Part shown: positions 1-7,547 of the stretch, piece after piece
Layout: every line of letters begins with the position of its first letter
Numbering within the stretch: position 1 is the stretch's first letter
Source of the DNA: PALSA-1006 sp963733265
GTDB taxonomy: Bacteria > Pseudomonadota > Gammaproteobacteria > Burkholderiales > Gallionellaceae
Assembly: GCA_963733265.1 (NCBI GenBank)
Contig: CAVTCF010000001.1
Coordinates: forward strand, 992,001-1,056,000
Length of the DNA stretch: 64,000 bases
Direction: 5' to 3'
Notes under the pieces: generated by a model
Databases searched by the model: none
Told to the model about the DNA's origin: nothing
What the model saw: the letters and a program-made list of their open reading frames with translations, nothing else
Translations under genes and position numbers: made by a program

Positions 1-177
1 GGCGGGAAATCAAATAACCTCGCTCCAAGTGCCAGAGTGTCTTACAAAATGAAAAATGACCTTACGCTGGATTCTCAGTTGGGTCTGACTTGGTCCACAA
101 CGACGAACAGCGCGTTGTCGATTTCGTCGAAATCGTTTCAGGATTTTATGTCGTTCGGTTTTCGCTTTGATTTTTGA
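1..177 (+). CDS. C-terminal end of an outer-membrane beta-barrel protein (partial)
   Basis: The reading frame is open from the first base of the window and stops at a TGA at 175-177, giving 58 residues without a start. The tail alternates polar and hydrophobic residues and ends FGFRFDF, with a terminal Phe. That is the classical C-terminal beta-signal recognised by the BAM complex in Gram-negative outer-membrane proteins. The family cannot be named from this fragment. The next gene begins 36 bp downstream on the same strand and also encodes a surface protein. Confidence 0.6.
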   Translation, partial: GGKSNNLAPSARVSYKMKNDLTLDSQLGLTWSTTTNSALSISSKSFQDFMSFGFRFDF

Positions 178-213
178 CCAAGCGCAGGATCAAGCTCCCC
201 ATCGAAAACAGGT

Positions 214-1785
214 ATGCCTGATATGAGCTGGAATCTTCACCCTTATCGCACAAAATATAGCTTATTTTATTTTGTGGGTATCGCCCTAATTCTTACCGGG
301 TGCAGCGGAGGGGGCGGAAGTACGGGAAGTTCTGGAAATTCGGGAAGTTCGGGAGGTTCGGGAAATTCGAGTACTCCATCTACCGTCAAACAGAGCGGCC
401 TCAGTGTTTCTACAACCAATGTTTCGATGGCAGTTGGTGGTAATGCCAGCCTGAACGCGATTATGACTTACGTGGATGGCACCACAGCCGACTTTACAAG
501 TCAAGCTACGTGGACTTCTGCAAGCCCCGGCGTTGTCAGCGTTGGCGCAAATTCAGGTGTGCTTACTGGTGTTTCAGCCGGAGGGCCGGTTGCAGTAACT
601 GCAACTCTAAACGGTTTAACATTGACGTCAAGTGTGATGGTCTCAACCGTGGGAGTGGGATCAGGCAGTGTTATGGCAACCGGGCGGTACGATCACACTG
701 CATCATTACTTGGTTCAGGTTCTTCTGCACAAGTGTTAGTGACAGGAGGATATGATATCAATAGTTCTGCTCTTAGCAGTGCTGAAGTGTATGACACGAT
801 CAGTGGAACATGGTCTTCATCCACCCCTATCAATGTGCCCAGAGGCGATCATACTACGGTAACGCTGAAGGATGGCAGGGTACTGATAACCGGGGGAATG
901 GACACCAATGCTACTAATAATATTGTGACAACCGAACTATACGATCCTGTTATCGCTGCATGGACAGTAACGGGCCCTTTAAATGATGGACGTTCATATA
1001 ATGCCATTACTTTATTGGCAACCACCGGACAAGTTTTGGTGGCGGGCGGCGACGATAATTCAGGGGTAGTTAACACCGCTGAGATTTATACGCCTGTTGC
1101 CTCGTCGAACGCGGGCACTTGGGTTGCCATTAATCCGATGATTGAAGCGCGGGATAATTTTACGGCCACATTTTTGCCGGCGAGTGTTACGCATTCGCAA
1201 GGGGCAGTGTTGGTGGTGGGAGGATTTAATTCCAGCACAACAAATGCCCTCTCCAGTTGTGAGATATATGATGTAGCTACGGGGACTTGGTCTGCTGCTG
1301 CGCCTATCCCGGGGGGGCGCGGTGACCACACTGCCACATTACTCACTGCTGGTACTTATGCTGGACAAGTGCTGGTAGTGGGCGGAATGGGGTCGTCGCC
1401 TAGCGTATTTCTGAATACTGTCGAACGGTATGATCCAGCCCATGATACGTGGATACCAGTCGCCACACTTTCTATTGCCCGATATTGGCACAACGCAGTG
1501 TTGCTTCCGGCTGATACATCGCATCCGAGTGGTCAGGTACTGGTAATGGGCGGAGTTGGTAATGTTAGTGCCAGCCCAACTCTTACAAGCAATGAATTAT
1601 ATGATCCAGTTACTAATTTGTGGACTACTACGCCCTATAGTTTCACAACTGGGCGCTCCACTTTTACGAGTACTTTAATCGCCCCCTGCGCTTCGTATAG
1701 CAACGGTTGTGTGCTGTCTACAGGCGGGTATGGCAATTTTAGTATTAGTAACGCTCTCAACAGTTCAGAACTGTATTCGTGGTAG
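214..1785 (+). CDS. Kelch-repeat lipoprotein with Big2-like domain
   Basis: Secreted lipoprotein of 523 residues (520 if the ATG at 223 is used). A hydrophobic N-terminal stretch ends in a lipobox, LTGC, with the lipidated Cys at residue 30. A Gly/Ser-rich linker follows. Residues of about 60-145 resemble a bacterial Ig-like (Big2) module (VSVGANSGVLTGVSAGG). The remainder is a chain of Kelch-type beta-propeller blades, each with a pattern like 'GRxDHTATLL...GQVLVxGG...AExYDPxxxTW'. Such proteins sit on the outer membrane and bind ligands or partners; the ligand is unknown. The lipobox plus SGGGG linker is shared with the lipoproteins at 55.6-64 kb. No strong ribosome-binding site is seen. 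Confidence 0.8.
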   Translation: MPDMSWNLHPYRTKYSLFYFVGIALILTGCSGGGGSTGSSGNSGSSGGSGNSSTPSTVKQSGLSVSTTNVSMAVGGNASLNAIMTYVDGTTADFTSQATWTSASPGVVSVGANSGVLTGVSAGGPVAVTATLNGLTLTSSVMVSTVGVGSGSVMATGRYDHTASLLGSGSSAQVLVTGGYDINSSALSSAEVYDTISGTWSSSTPINVPRGDHTTVTLKDGRVLITGGMDTNATNNIVTTELYDPVIAAWTVTGPLNDGRSYNAITLLATTGQVLVAGGDDNSGVVNTAEIYTPVASSNAGTWVAINPMIEARDNFTATFLPASVTHSQGAVLVVGGFNSSTTNALSSCEIYDVATGTWSAAAPIPGGRGDHTATLLTAGTYAGQVLVVGGMGSSPSVFLNTVERYDPAHDTWIPVATLSIARYWHNAVLLPADTSHPSGQVLVMGGVGNVSASPTLTSNELYDPVTNLWTTTPYSFTTGRSTFTSTLIAPCASYSNGCVLSTGGYGNFSISNALNSSELYSW

Positions 1786-1976
1786 AGATGGATCAATATT
1801 TGTTACACAGCGCAAAGCGCGTGATATGCGGCAACTTATATAATCAAGTGAGAATGACAGAGTAAAGCTAATCGACGGGCAAATAACTGCAATGGCAAGC
1901 CCCGATAAAGGTGACGCCACTTTATGCTACAAAGAATTTAAACTAACACCGAGAATATTCTTGAAGGATGAATGTA

Positions 1977-2633
1977 ATGACAGCTAAACATAAAAATTTA
2001 TTAGGTATCCCTTCCATCTTGGTGTGGGGAGGACTTATGTTGTTCAGTGTATCGGTCTCGGCAAATCCGTACTTAACCGCAGGCGTTGGCTACTCAAATG
2101 TGGGCGCGTATGCTGAAACCATAGGCGTTGGGGTAAAAGTTACCGACTGGCTCCGATTGGAGGCCGATCATCGCACCTTTAGTTCGACTTCAGAATCTGG
2201 TGCGACGGACCAAGTGGGGCCGATGCTTCAAGACCCTCTCAATCCAACAACTTATTATTGCAGTCCGTGTCACAATGAGTCGGTTGTGGAAGACGTTAAA
2301 GTCTCAGGCAATGTTTTGTCCGCATTGTTTACCACGCCAGAATCAAGGGCATTTGCTTATTTGAGAGTTGGGGTCATGTTCAGAACGGATGAAATTACCA
2401 TTCATCCTATCAATGTTTACAATACGGCTAATGCGACGACCACCGTTGCCGACTCAACCTATACCAATGCCGGTCCGCAGACAACGTCAATCACATCTAC
2501 AGAAAAGATCATCGGCATCGGAGTAAGCGGACATGGCTTCTATGCTGAAATAACCGCATATACGTCTTATCCGGGGCTTTACCTGTCCCATGATTTTTAT
2601 TCGTCAATGATTGGCTACCGTTTGGATTTTTAG
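1977..2633 (+). CDS. small outer-membrane beta-barrel-like protein
   Basis: Hypothetical secreted protein of 218 residues. I chose the ATG at 1977 over the one at 1968 because GAAGGA at 1963-1968 is correctly spaced only from 1977. A signal peptide ends near SVSVSA/NP. The mature part begins with a beta-barrel pattern (PYLTAGVGYSNVGAYAE), has many alternating strands and ends GYRLDF with a terminal Phe, the usual mark of an outer-membrane barrel. Two cysteines in a CSPC motif lie in the first third and could form a disulfide in an external loop. Porin-like, adhesin-like or sensor roles are all possible. The next 318 bp have no gene and hold a repeat element. Confidence 0.6.
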   Translation: MTAKHKNLLGIPSILVWGGLMLFSVSVSANPYLTAGVGYSNVGAYAETIGVGVKVTDWLRLEADHRTFSSTSESGATDQVGPMLQDPLNPTTYYCSPCHNESVVEDVKVSGNVLSALFTTPESRAFAYLRVGVMFRTDEITIHPINVYNTANATTTVADSTYTNAGPQTTSITSTEKIIGIGVSGHGFYAEITAYTSYPGLYLSHDFYSSMIGYRLDF

Positions 2634-2743
2634 ACAAAAAAATAGAAGTTCGAACTCGCAACGTCAGACTCATGCAGCGCCGTGAAAGCTGACTCGCCGT
2701 CTTGATGGTTGGCGCATTTCAACGAAGTAAAAACGCACCAATT

Positions 2744-2855
2744 CCCTCTCCCGCTGGCGGGAGAGGGTTAGGGTGAGGGGCCTTGAGCAATTGTCACGCT
2801 TATTTGGTCGCATAGCCCCTCATTCCCACCCTTTCTCCCGCCTGCGGGAGAAAGG
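2744..2855. repeat. REPIN-like composite repeat, copy 1
   Basis: Two REP-like palindromes stand head to head. The left arm is a GGGAGAGGG-type hairpin (2744-2768) and the right arm a related hairpin (2831-2855), separated by about 60 bp. The reverse complement aligns along its full length with the element at 5203-5315, including the spacer words GAGGGGCTATGCGA and GCTCAA. Between this element and the next gene lie two further small hairpins (2864-2881 and 2887-2901). The rest of 2634-2951 shows no gene. Confidence 0.75.
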
Positions 2856-2951
2856 AGCAAGACGCGTCGTTTAGTCGACGCGCATCCGGACTTTCAGTCC
2901 GCAACTCAAACCCACCCCTAGGCTGGTGGTTGTTTAGTATTTGAGGATGCA

Positions 2952-3551
2952 ATGAATAATAATTTATATCACTTAGCCATCGCCGCTTTTGACAAAGCGA
3001 ACTCAGAAGACCCGAACCAAGAAGTTTCTGACGGTAAGCGATATCCGAAAGAGTTGCTCTATGCGTTGCGCATGACCGAGATGCAGGTACGCTATGTCCC
3101 TGAAGCGTCCGAGGCAGTCAAATTGGCTGTCCGCGCGCAGCATATTCAGCGCTGGAAAAGCCCGCGCAGCAATTTTCCTATGGACAGGCAGGGTTATCTG
3201 CAATGGCGTACCGGACTATACAAATTTCATGCCGAGACAGCAGGCAGGCTGCTGAAAGAAGTGGGCTATGCAGATGATATGGTTGAGCGTGCGCGCACAA
3301 TCATCAGCAAGAAAGGCTTGAAGGTTAATCCGGAAACGCAATTGATGGAAGATGTGGTTGATTTGGTTTTCATCGAGCATTACATGACGGGTTTTGCCAC
3401 GAGTCATCCCGAGTACGACGAAGCAAAGTGGATTGAAATTATCAAAAAAACCTGGCAAAAAATGTCGCCCCGGGCGCATGATTTCGCTTTGGCGGGCAAG
3501 ATCAAATTACCGGAAGCACTGGTTCCGCTGATTCTGAAAGCGGTGCAATAA
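2952..3551 (+). CDS. DUF4202 domain protein
   Basis: Soluble protein of 199 residues that I recognise as the DUF4202 family. Supporting features are the basic RKxxP-like start, the conserved RAQHIxRW segment near residue 60, W-R-GLYxFHAE around 95-105, and a C-terminal helical part (EHYMTGFATSHPEYDEAKW). DUF4202 genes are often found beside siroheme and nitrite/sulfite reductase genes, but the biochemical role is not known. Here it directly precedes cysG: the TAA at 3549-3551 is followed at once by the cysG ATG, so the two are very likely co-transcribed and translationally coupled. A GAGG lies 4-8 bp before its ATG. Confidence 0.85.
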   Translation: MNNNLYHLAIAAFDKANSEDPNQEVSDGKRYPKELLYALRMTEMQVRYVPEASEAVKLAVRAQHIQRWKSPRSNFPMDRQGYLQWRTGLYKFHAETAGRLLKEVGYADDMVERARTIISKKGLKVNPETQLMEDVVDLVFIEHYMTGFATSHPEYDEAKWIEIIKKTWQKMSPRAHDFALAGKIKLPEALVPLILKAVQ

Positions 3552-4931
3552 ATGGACTTTTTACCCGTCTTCCATAATGTTAAAGGCAAATTGTGCCTGG
3601 TGGTCGGCGGCGGCGAAGTTGCAAAACGCAAGGCGGGTGTGTTGCTGGAGGCTGGAGCAAAAGTACGGGTGGTTGCGCCCGAGATTGAACCTGAATTGGT
3701 AAATCGAGAAGGCGTTGAATGTATTGTCGCAGCTTTTGCAACTGAACACCTCGACGACGTGACGCTTGCAATCGCCGCAACGAATGAGCGCAGTGTGAAC
3801 AAACAGGTTTCCGAACTGGCACAAGCGCGCAACATAGCGGTAAATGTGGTTGACGATCCAGAGTTGTGTACATTCATTATGCCCGCCATTCTTGACCGCT
3901 CTCCGTTAATGGTGGCCTTCTCCAGCGGCGGGGCATCACCCGTACTTACGCGTATGATGCGCGGCAAACTTGAAACACTCATCCCGCAAAACTACAGTCG
4001 TCTTGCCGCTTTCGCCGAACGCTTTCGTTCGCTTGTAAAACAACATGTCACCAATCCGGTAAAGCGCCGTATCTTTTGGGAGAATGCTCTGGAAGGTGTG
4101 GTTGCTGAAAAAGTGTTAGCCGGGGACGAGGCTAGCGCAGAAGCGATGCTGCAACAGATGCTGGCGGATGAAGATAACATTCAACGTGGCGAAGTGTATC
4201 TTGTCGGCGCAGGTCCGGGGGACCCTGATCTGCTCACTTTCCGTGCTTTGCGTTTAATGCAGAAGGCTGATGTGGTGGTGTACGACAACCTCGTTTCCAA
4301 ACCCATCGTTGAGATGACGCGACGAGATGCGCAACGTATCTACGTCGGCAAAAAGCGTGACAATCACACGCTGCCACAGGAAGAGATTAACGTGCTGCTG
4401 GTGCGCTTGGCTAAACAGGGTAAACGCGTTCTGCGGCTCAAGGGCGGCGACCCCTTCATTTTTGGGCGAGGTGGTGAGGAGATCGAAACGCTGGCAGCAG
4501 AAGGAATCCCCTTCCAAGTTGTACCGGGCATTACGGCAGCGTCCGGCGTTGCATCGTACGCGGGTATTCCGCTTACCCATCGCGATCATGCACAGTCGTG
4601 CGTATTCGTCACCGGGCATCTCAAAGATGGCACGATGAACCTGGACTGGGTACAACTTGCGCGCCCGAAACAAACTGTCGTGGTTTATATGGGCTTGCAT
4701 GGCTTGGGAACGCTGTGCGTAGAGCTGATAAAGCACGGCATGCCAGACACCACACCTATCGCCATCGTGCAACAAGGCACGACACCGAACCAACGCGTTT
4801 TTACCGGAACACTGGCGACATTACCCGGAATCGCAAAACGCGAGAAACCCCAAGCGCCCACGCTTATTATCGTCGGCGGAGTCGTGACTTTGCGCGACAA
4901 GCTGGCGTGGTTCCATCCGGAAAATTTATAA
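3552..4931 (+). CDS. cysG: siroheme synthase CysG (dehydrogenase/ferrochelatase + uroporphyrinogen-III methyltransferase)
   Basis: Cytoplasmic trifunctional enzyme of 459 residues, the normal CysG length. Residues 1-150 form the NAD-binding precorrin-2 dehydrogenase/sirohydrochlorin ferrochelatase part, with the Rossmann loop VVGGGEVAKRK near residue 17. A dimerisation segment follows. From about residue 213 comes the SAM-dependent methyltransferase, with VGAGPGDPDLLT, VYDNLV and RLKGGDPFIFGRGGEE. It makes siroheme, the prosthetic group of assimilatory sulfite and nitrite reductases. It is fused to the end of the DUF4202 gene with no spacer. Confidence 0.95.
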   Translation: MDFLPVFHNVKGKLCLVVGGGEVAKRKAGVLLEAGAKVRVVAPEIEPELVNREGVECIVAAFATEHLDDVTLAIAATNERSVNKQVSELAQARNIAVNVVDDPELCTFIMPAILDRSPLMVAFSSGGASPVLTRMMRGKLETLIPQNYSRLAAFAERFRSLVKQHVTNPVKRRIFWENALEGVVAEKVLAGDEASAEAMLQQMLADEDNIQRGEVYLVGAGPGDPDLLTFRALRLMQKADVVVYDNLVSKPIVEMTRRDAQRIYVGKKRDNHTLPQEEINVLLVRLAKQGKRVLRLKGGDPFIFGRGGEEIETLAAEGIPFQVVPGITAASGVASYAGIPLTHRDHAQSCVFVTGHLKDGTMNLDWVQLARPKQTVVVYMGLHGLGTLCVELIKHGMPDTTPIAIVQQGTTPNQRVFTGTLATLPGIAKREKPQAPTLIIVGGVVTLRDKLAWFHPENL

Positions 4932-4981
4932 ATATTACCGGATAATCAGCAGCGGAAAAGTGATCGATGAAGCGACCAGAT

Positions 4982-5077
4982 TTAGTTATTGGTAAATAGT
5001 TGTTTAATCATCCACAAGCTAAACAAAGTTACAAAAATTGCTGATCCAACTGATACCAAAGAAACGATTAATGACAT
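4982..5077 (-). CDS. 31-residue single-span membrane peptide
   Basis: A short ORF not obvious from length alone. It starts with ATG at 5077 (complement), preceded by a very good ribosome-binding site, TTTAGGAGAAC, 4-5 bases upstream. The peptide begins MSLIVSLVSVGSAIF and ends KQLFTNN, with one strongly hydrophobic segment of about 22 residues followed by a positive charge. No family is recognised. It stands alone between cysG (convergent) and the REPIN at 5203-5315. The case rests on the ribosome-binding site and the membrane-helix composition. Confidence 0.45.
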   Translation of the reverse strand: MSLIVSLVSVGSAIFVTLFSLWMIKQLFTNN

Positions 5078-5202
5078 GTTGTTCTCCTAAAAAATTAGTT
5101 GAAAAAATATCCAGCTCCTTTTTAAATCGTATCACAACTGATTTCATTAGCAAGAAATTATCAAATATTTTGTAAAGGAAGCTCAAAGTTACGGGCAGGA
5201 AT

Positions 5203-5315
5203 CCCCTTCTCCCGCAGGCGGGAGAAGGGTTGGGGATGAGGGGCTATGCGATCCACTAAGCGTAACTATCGCTCAACGCCCCTCACTCTAACCCTCTCCC
5301 GCTTGCGGGAGAGGG
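5203..5315. repeat. REPIN-like composite repeat, copy 2 (inverted relative to copy 1)
   Basis: Two REP-like hairpins at 5203-5229 and 5292-5315, with about 60 bp of spacer between. It matches the reverse complement of the element at 2744-2855 nearly base for base. The pair brackets DUF4202-cysG and the 31-codon ORF in opposite orientation. The remaining intergenic sequence (5316-5460) is AT-rich and presumably holds the promoter of the next gene. Confidence 0.75.
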
Positions 5316-5460
5316 AATGAAGTCAGTATTACTGATGTAACTCTGTTTACCAGCAACGTTATTTGAAATATAGCAATTCGATGCTTCCTAAAAATGCATT
5401 GGAAACTTTACATAATGATACGATACATCCAAATTTAAGCTAAGAGACAAGGCTAATTGC

Positions 5461-6171
5461 ATGACTGAATTTAGTATCGGCGCAGTTTTTTTTATCGGTT
5501 TGCTCGGAGGTATTCACTGTCTCGGCATGTGCGGAAGTATTGTAGGAATACTTACGGGGCAAATGCCAAAAGACAATTCTCGCCTCAAATTTCATTTGGC
5601 GTATAACTTCGGAAGAATCGCAAGTTATACATTTGCCGGTGCGCTGGTCGGTCTAATAGGCCAGGCAGGATTTTTACTGCGCGATGTGGTGCCGGTTCAG
5701 CATCTGCTGTATTTTCTTTCCAGCTTAATGCTGATTGCACTTGGTTTGTATATTGCAGGAGTTTGGGGTGTTGTTCGAAGTATCGAGCATGCCGGTATTC
5801 TGCTTTGGAAAAACATTCAGCCTTTAACCCGTAGTCTGTTTCCGATAGTTACCCCCGTGCGTGCGCTTCTGCTTGGGGCACTTTGGGGTTGGTTGCCCTG
5901 TGGATTGGTTTACAGTGTTCTGGTGACGGCATTAGCCAGCGGTCATGCAAGAAGCGGGGCGCTTATAATGCTTGCCTTCGGGATGGGAACTTTAACAAAT
6001 TTACTCGTAATCGGTTTATTCTGGGAAAAATGCCGCGCATGGATTCAATCACCGAAAATTCGCGTGGTTGCCGGTCTCATTGTGATCGCTTTCGGGGTAT
6101 ACGGCCTGATCAAGGTTTATTATGTCTTCTCCGTTTATGGTTGGACAGGGAGCTGTCATGTGGAAGCGTAA
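5461..6171 (+). CDS. TauE/SafE (DsbD_2-like) membrane protein
   Basis: Integral membrane protein of 236 residues with about six hydrophobic spans. The N-terminal GGIHCLGMCG motif (residues 16-25) is typical of the TauE/SafE-DsbD_2 family often annotated as 'sulfite exporter' or cytochrome-biogenesis protein. A second hallmark, GALWGWLPCGLVYSVL, lies near residue 140. Members near cbb3 oxidase genes are thought to help metal or redox delivery, though the actual substrate is not established. It overlaps the sco gene by 14 bp, so a shared transcript is likely, and the cco operon starts about 1.4 kb downstream. Confidence 0.8.
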   Translation: MTEFSIGAVFFIGLLGGIHCLGMCGSIVGILTGQMPKDNSRLKFHLAYNFGRIASYTFAGALVGLIGQAGFLLRDVVPVQHLLYFLSSLMLIALGLYIAGVWGVVRSIEHAGILLWKNIQPLTRSLFPIVTPVRALLLGALWGWLPCGLVYSVLVTALASGHARSGALIMLAFGMGTLTNLLVIGLFWEKCRAWIQSPKIRVVAGLIVIAFGVYGLIKVYYVFSVYGWTGSCHVEA

Positions 6172-6745
6172 TTACCTTTTGCTGTTTGTCTTTTTGCTTG
6201 CATCCTGCTCAAAACCGGAATTGCCGTCCCCTTTTCATGCTATTGACGTAACCTGGCAGCGCTCCAATGCAGACTTTCAGTTGACAGACATAAATGGCAA
6301 ATCGCGCAACCTGCACAGTTTCGCCGGAAAAGTTGTAGTTTTGTTTTTTGGATACACCCATTGTCCCGAAGTATGCCCCACCACGCTGGCGGATCTTGCG
6401 CAGGTTATGCGTTCTCTGGAAAAGGATGCGGATAAGGTGCAGGTACTATTCATTACACTTGATCCCGAGCGGGACAGCCCCGAATTATTAGCCAAATATG
6501 TGCCTGCTTTTGATCAATCATTTCTGGGGTTGTATGGAAATGCCCAAGCGATCAATCAAGCTGCCAAGTCATTTGGCGTGAATTATGAAAAAATATATAA
6601 CAAGAGCAATAGCTATACGCTTGATCATTCCGATGGAACATTCCTGATCGGCACCAATGGCAGCCCTATCTTGCTTTCACCCTACGCGCAAAGAACCGAG
6701 TTTTTGGTTCAGGACATCAGGATGCTTTTGGCGCTCGGTCATTAA
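6158..6745 (+). CDS. SCO1/SenC copper chaperone, lipoprotein
   Basis: Protein of 195 residues with a thioredoxin-like fold. I chose the ATG at 6158 (GGGAG just upstream) because it gives a clean lipoprotein signal, LLASC; the in-frame ATG at 6122 would add 12 residues ahead of the signal sequence. The copper-binding CxxxC is present as C69-P-E-V-C73 and the third ligand is His157 in LDHSDGTF. Sco proteins carry copper or act as redox partners in assembling the CuA or CuB site of heme-copper oxidases. It is encoded with a TauE/SafE-like protein upstream of the cbb3 operon, which fits a role in oxidase maturation. Confidence 0.92.
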   Translation: MWKRNYLLLFVFLLASCSKPELPSPFHAIDVTWQRSNADFQLTDINGKSRNLHSFAGKVVVLFFGYTHCPEVCPTTLADLAQVMRSLEKDADKVQVLFITLDPERDSPELLAKYVPAFDQSFLGLYGNAQAINQAAKSFGVNYEKIYNKSNSYTLDHSDGTFLIGTNGSPILLSPYAQRTEFLVQDIRMLLALGH

Positions 6746-7547
6746 TTCCAGAAAGCCGTTAGCCACAAAGCTCAGCCCCAACCCTTCTCCCCCAGCGGGA
6801 TAACCAATCACTTGCTGTGTTTTTCAGCTTAGTGAGATGGCGAGTCGTTCCATTAGAAGGGCGCACTTGGTTCCGGCTTAGAGTCATAGATTTTTAACCA
6901 TCGTGAATTTTATTCTCAACGAGCTTGTTTTGGGTGGTAAGTTATATTCCAGTTTTATATAAATTCGCATATTAAAATTCCGTCCTCTAGTGAACTTGTT
7001 ATTATTTACTAAGATGTTAATGATCTGATATTAATAATTTTTTGTTTTAATCGCGACAATGGCTCACAAATTGCTCGAACAAATTGAAAGAATTAAGACG
7101 CTAAAATTTTTGTTGGTGTTGAATTTGTTGTTTCTGCACCGTTGAAATAAGGGTTCGATATGTGTTGGGTGTCATGAAGATGTATTTGCAACGCACTTAT
7201 TTCGCATAACAATATAATAATATTATTAACAATTAAACAATTTTGACAATAAGGGCTTGTGCGGTTGATTGCACATATAAGGCCGTTTGATGTTTTTGTT
7301 TGGTCAAACAATTTGCTCAATTGGTAAATGGCATAGCCACAGATGAATGCTGTTAAATATTCAGGTACTTTGGGTTGAAACGCCAGAAGATGCGGGCGAA
7401 GAAGAGTGCTGACAAGTTTTTGTACTAGTAGGGCGGCTGTTTTTGCCGTGAAAGGGTGTTGATGAAGGGTGGTGATAGATAACTCCCAGGCTGTTCGGGG
7501 AATTTTTATCACTTATATTATTAAATTCTGCATTAAGGGGGTTTACA
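6746..7547. other. AT-rich upstream region of the cbb3 operon
   Basis: About 800 bp without a convincing gene. Near 6777-6800 there is a degenerate single arm of the REP-like sequence. The rest is AT-rich. A minus-strand frame at 7093-7512 stays open for 139 codons but has no ribosome-binding site or recognisable family. The cbb3 promoter must lie here. I looked for a perfect FNR/FixK palindrome (TTGAT-N4-ATCAA) and found only half-sites such as TTGAT at 7265-7269, so oxygen control is expected but not shown. Confidence 0.5.

Noticed and set aside
2744..2855. CRISPR array
   Set aside because: There are only two inverted hairpins with one spacer, not direct repeats with several spacers; it fits a REPIN.
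7243..7300. FNR/FixK-type site for the cbb3 operon
   Set aside because: Only half-sites and badly spaced pairs (TTGAT...GTCAA, ten bases apart) were found; no TTGAT-N4-ATCAA.
7093..7512. Open frame of 139 codons on the minus strand upstream of ccoN
   Set aside because: No ribosome-binding site, no family features, odd composition and location in a probable promoter region.
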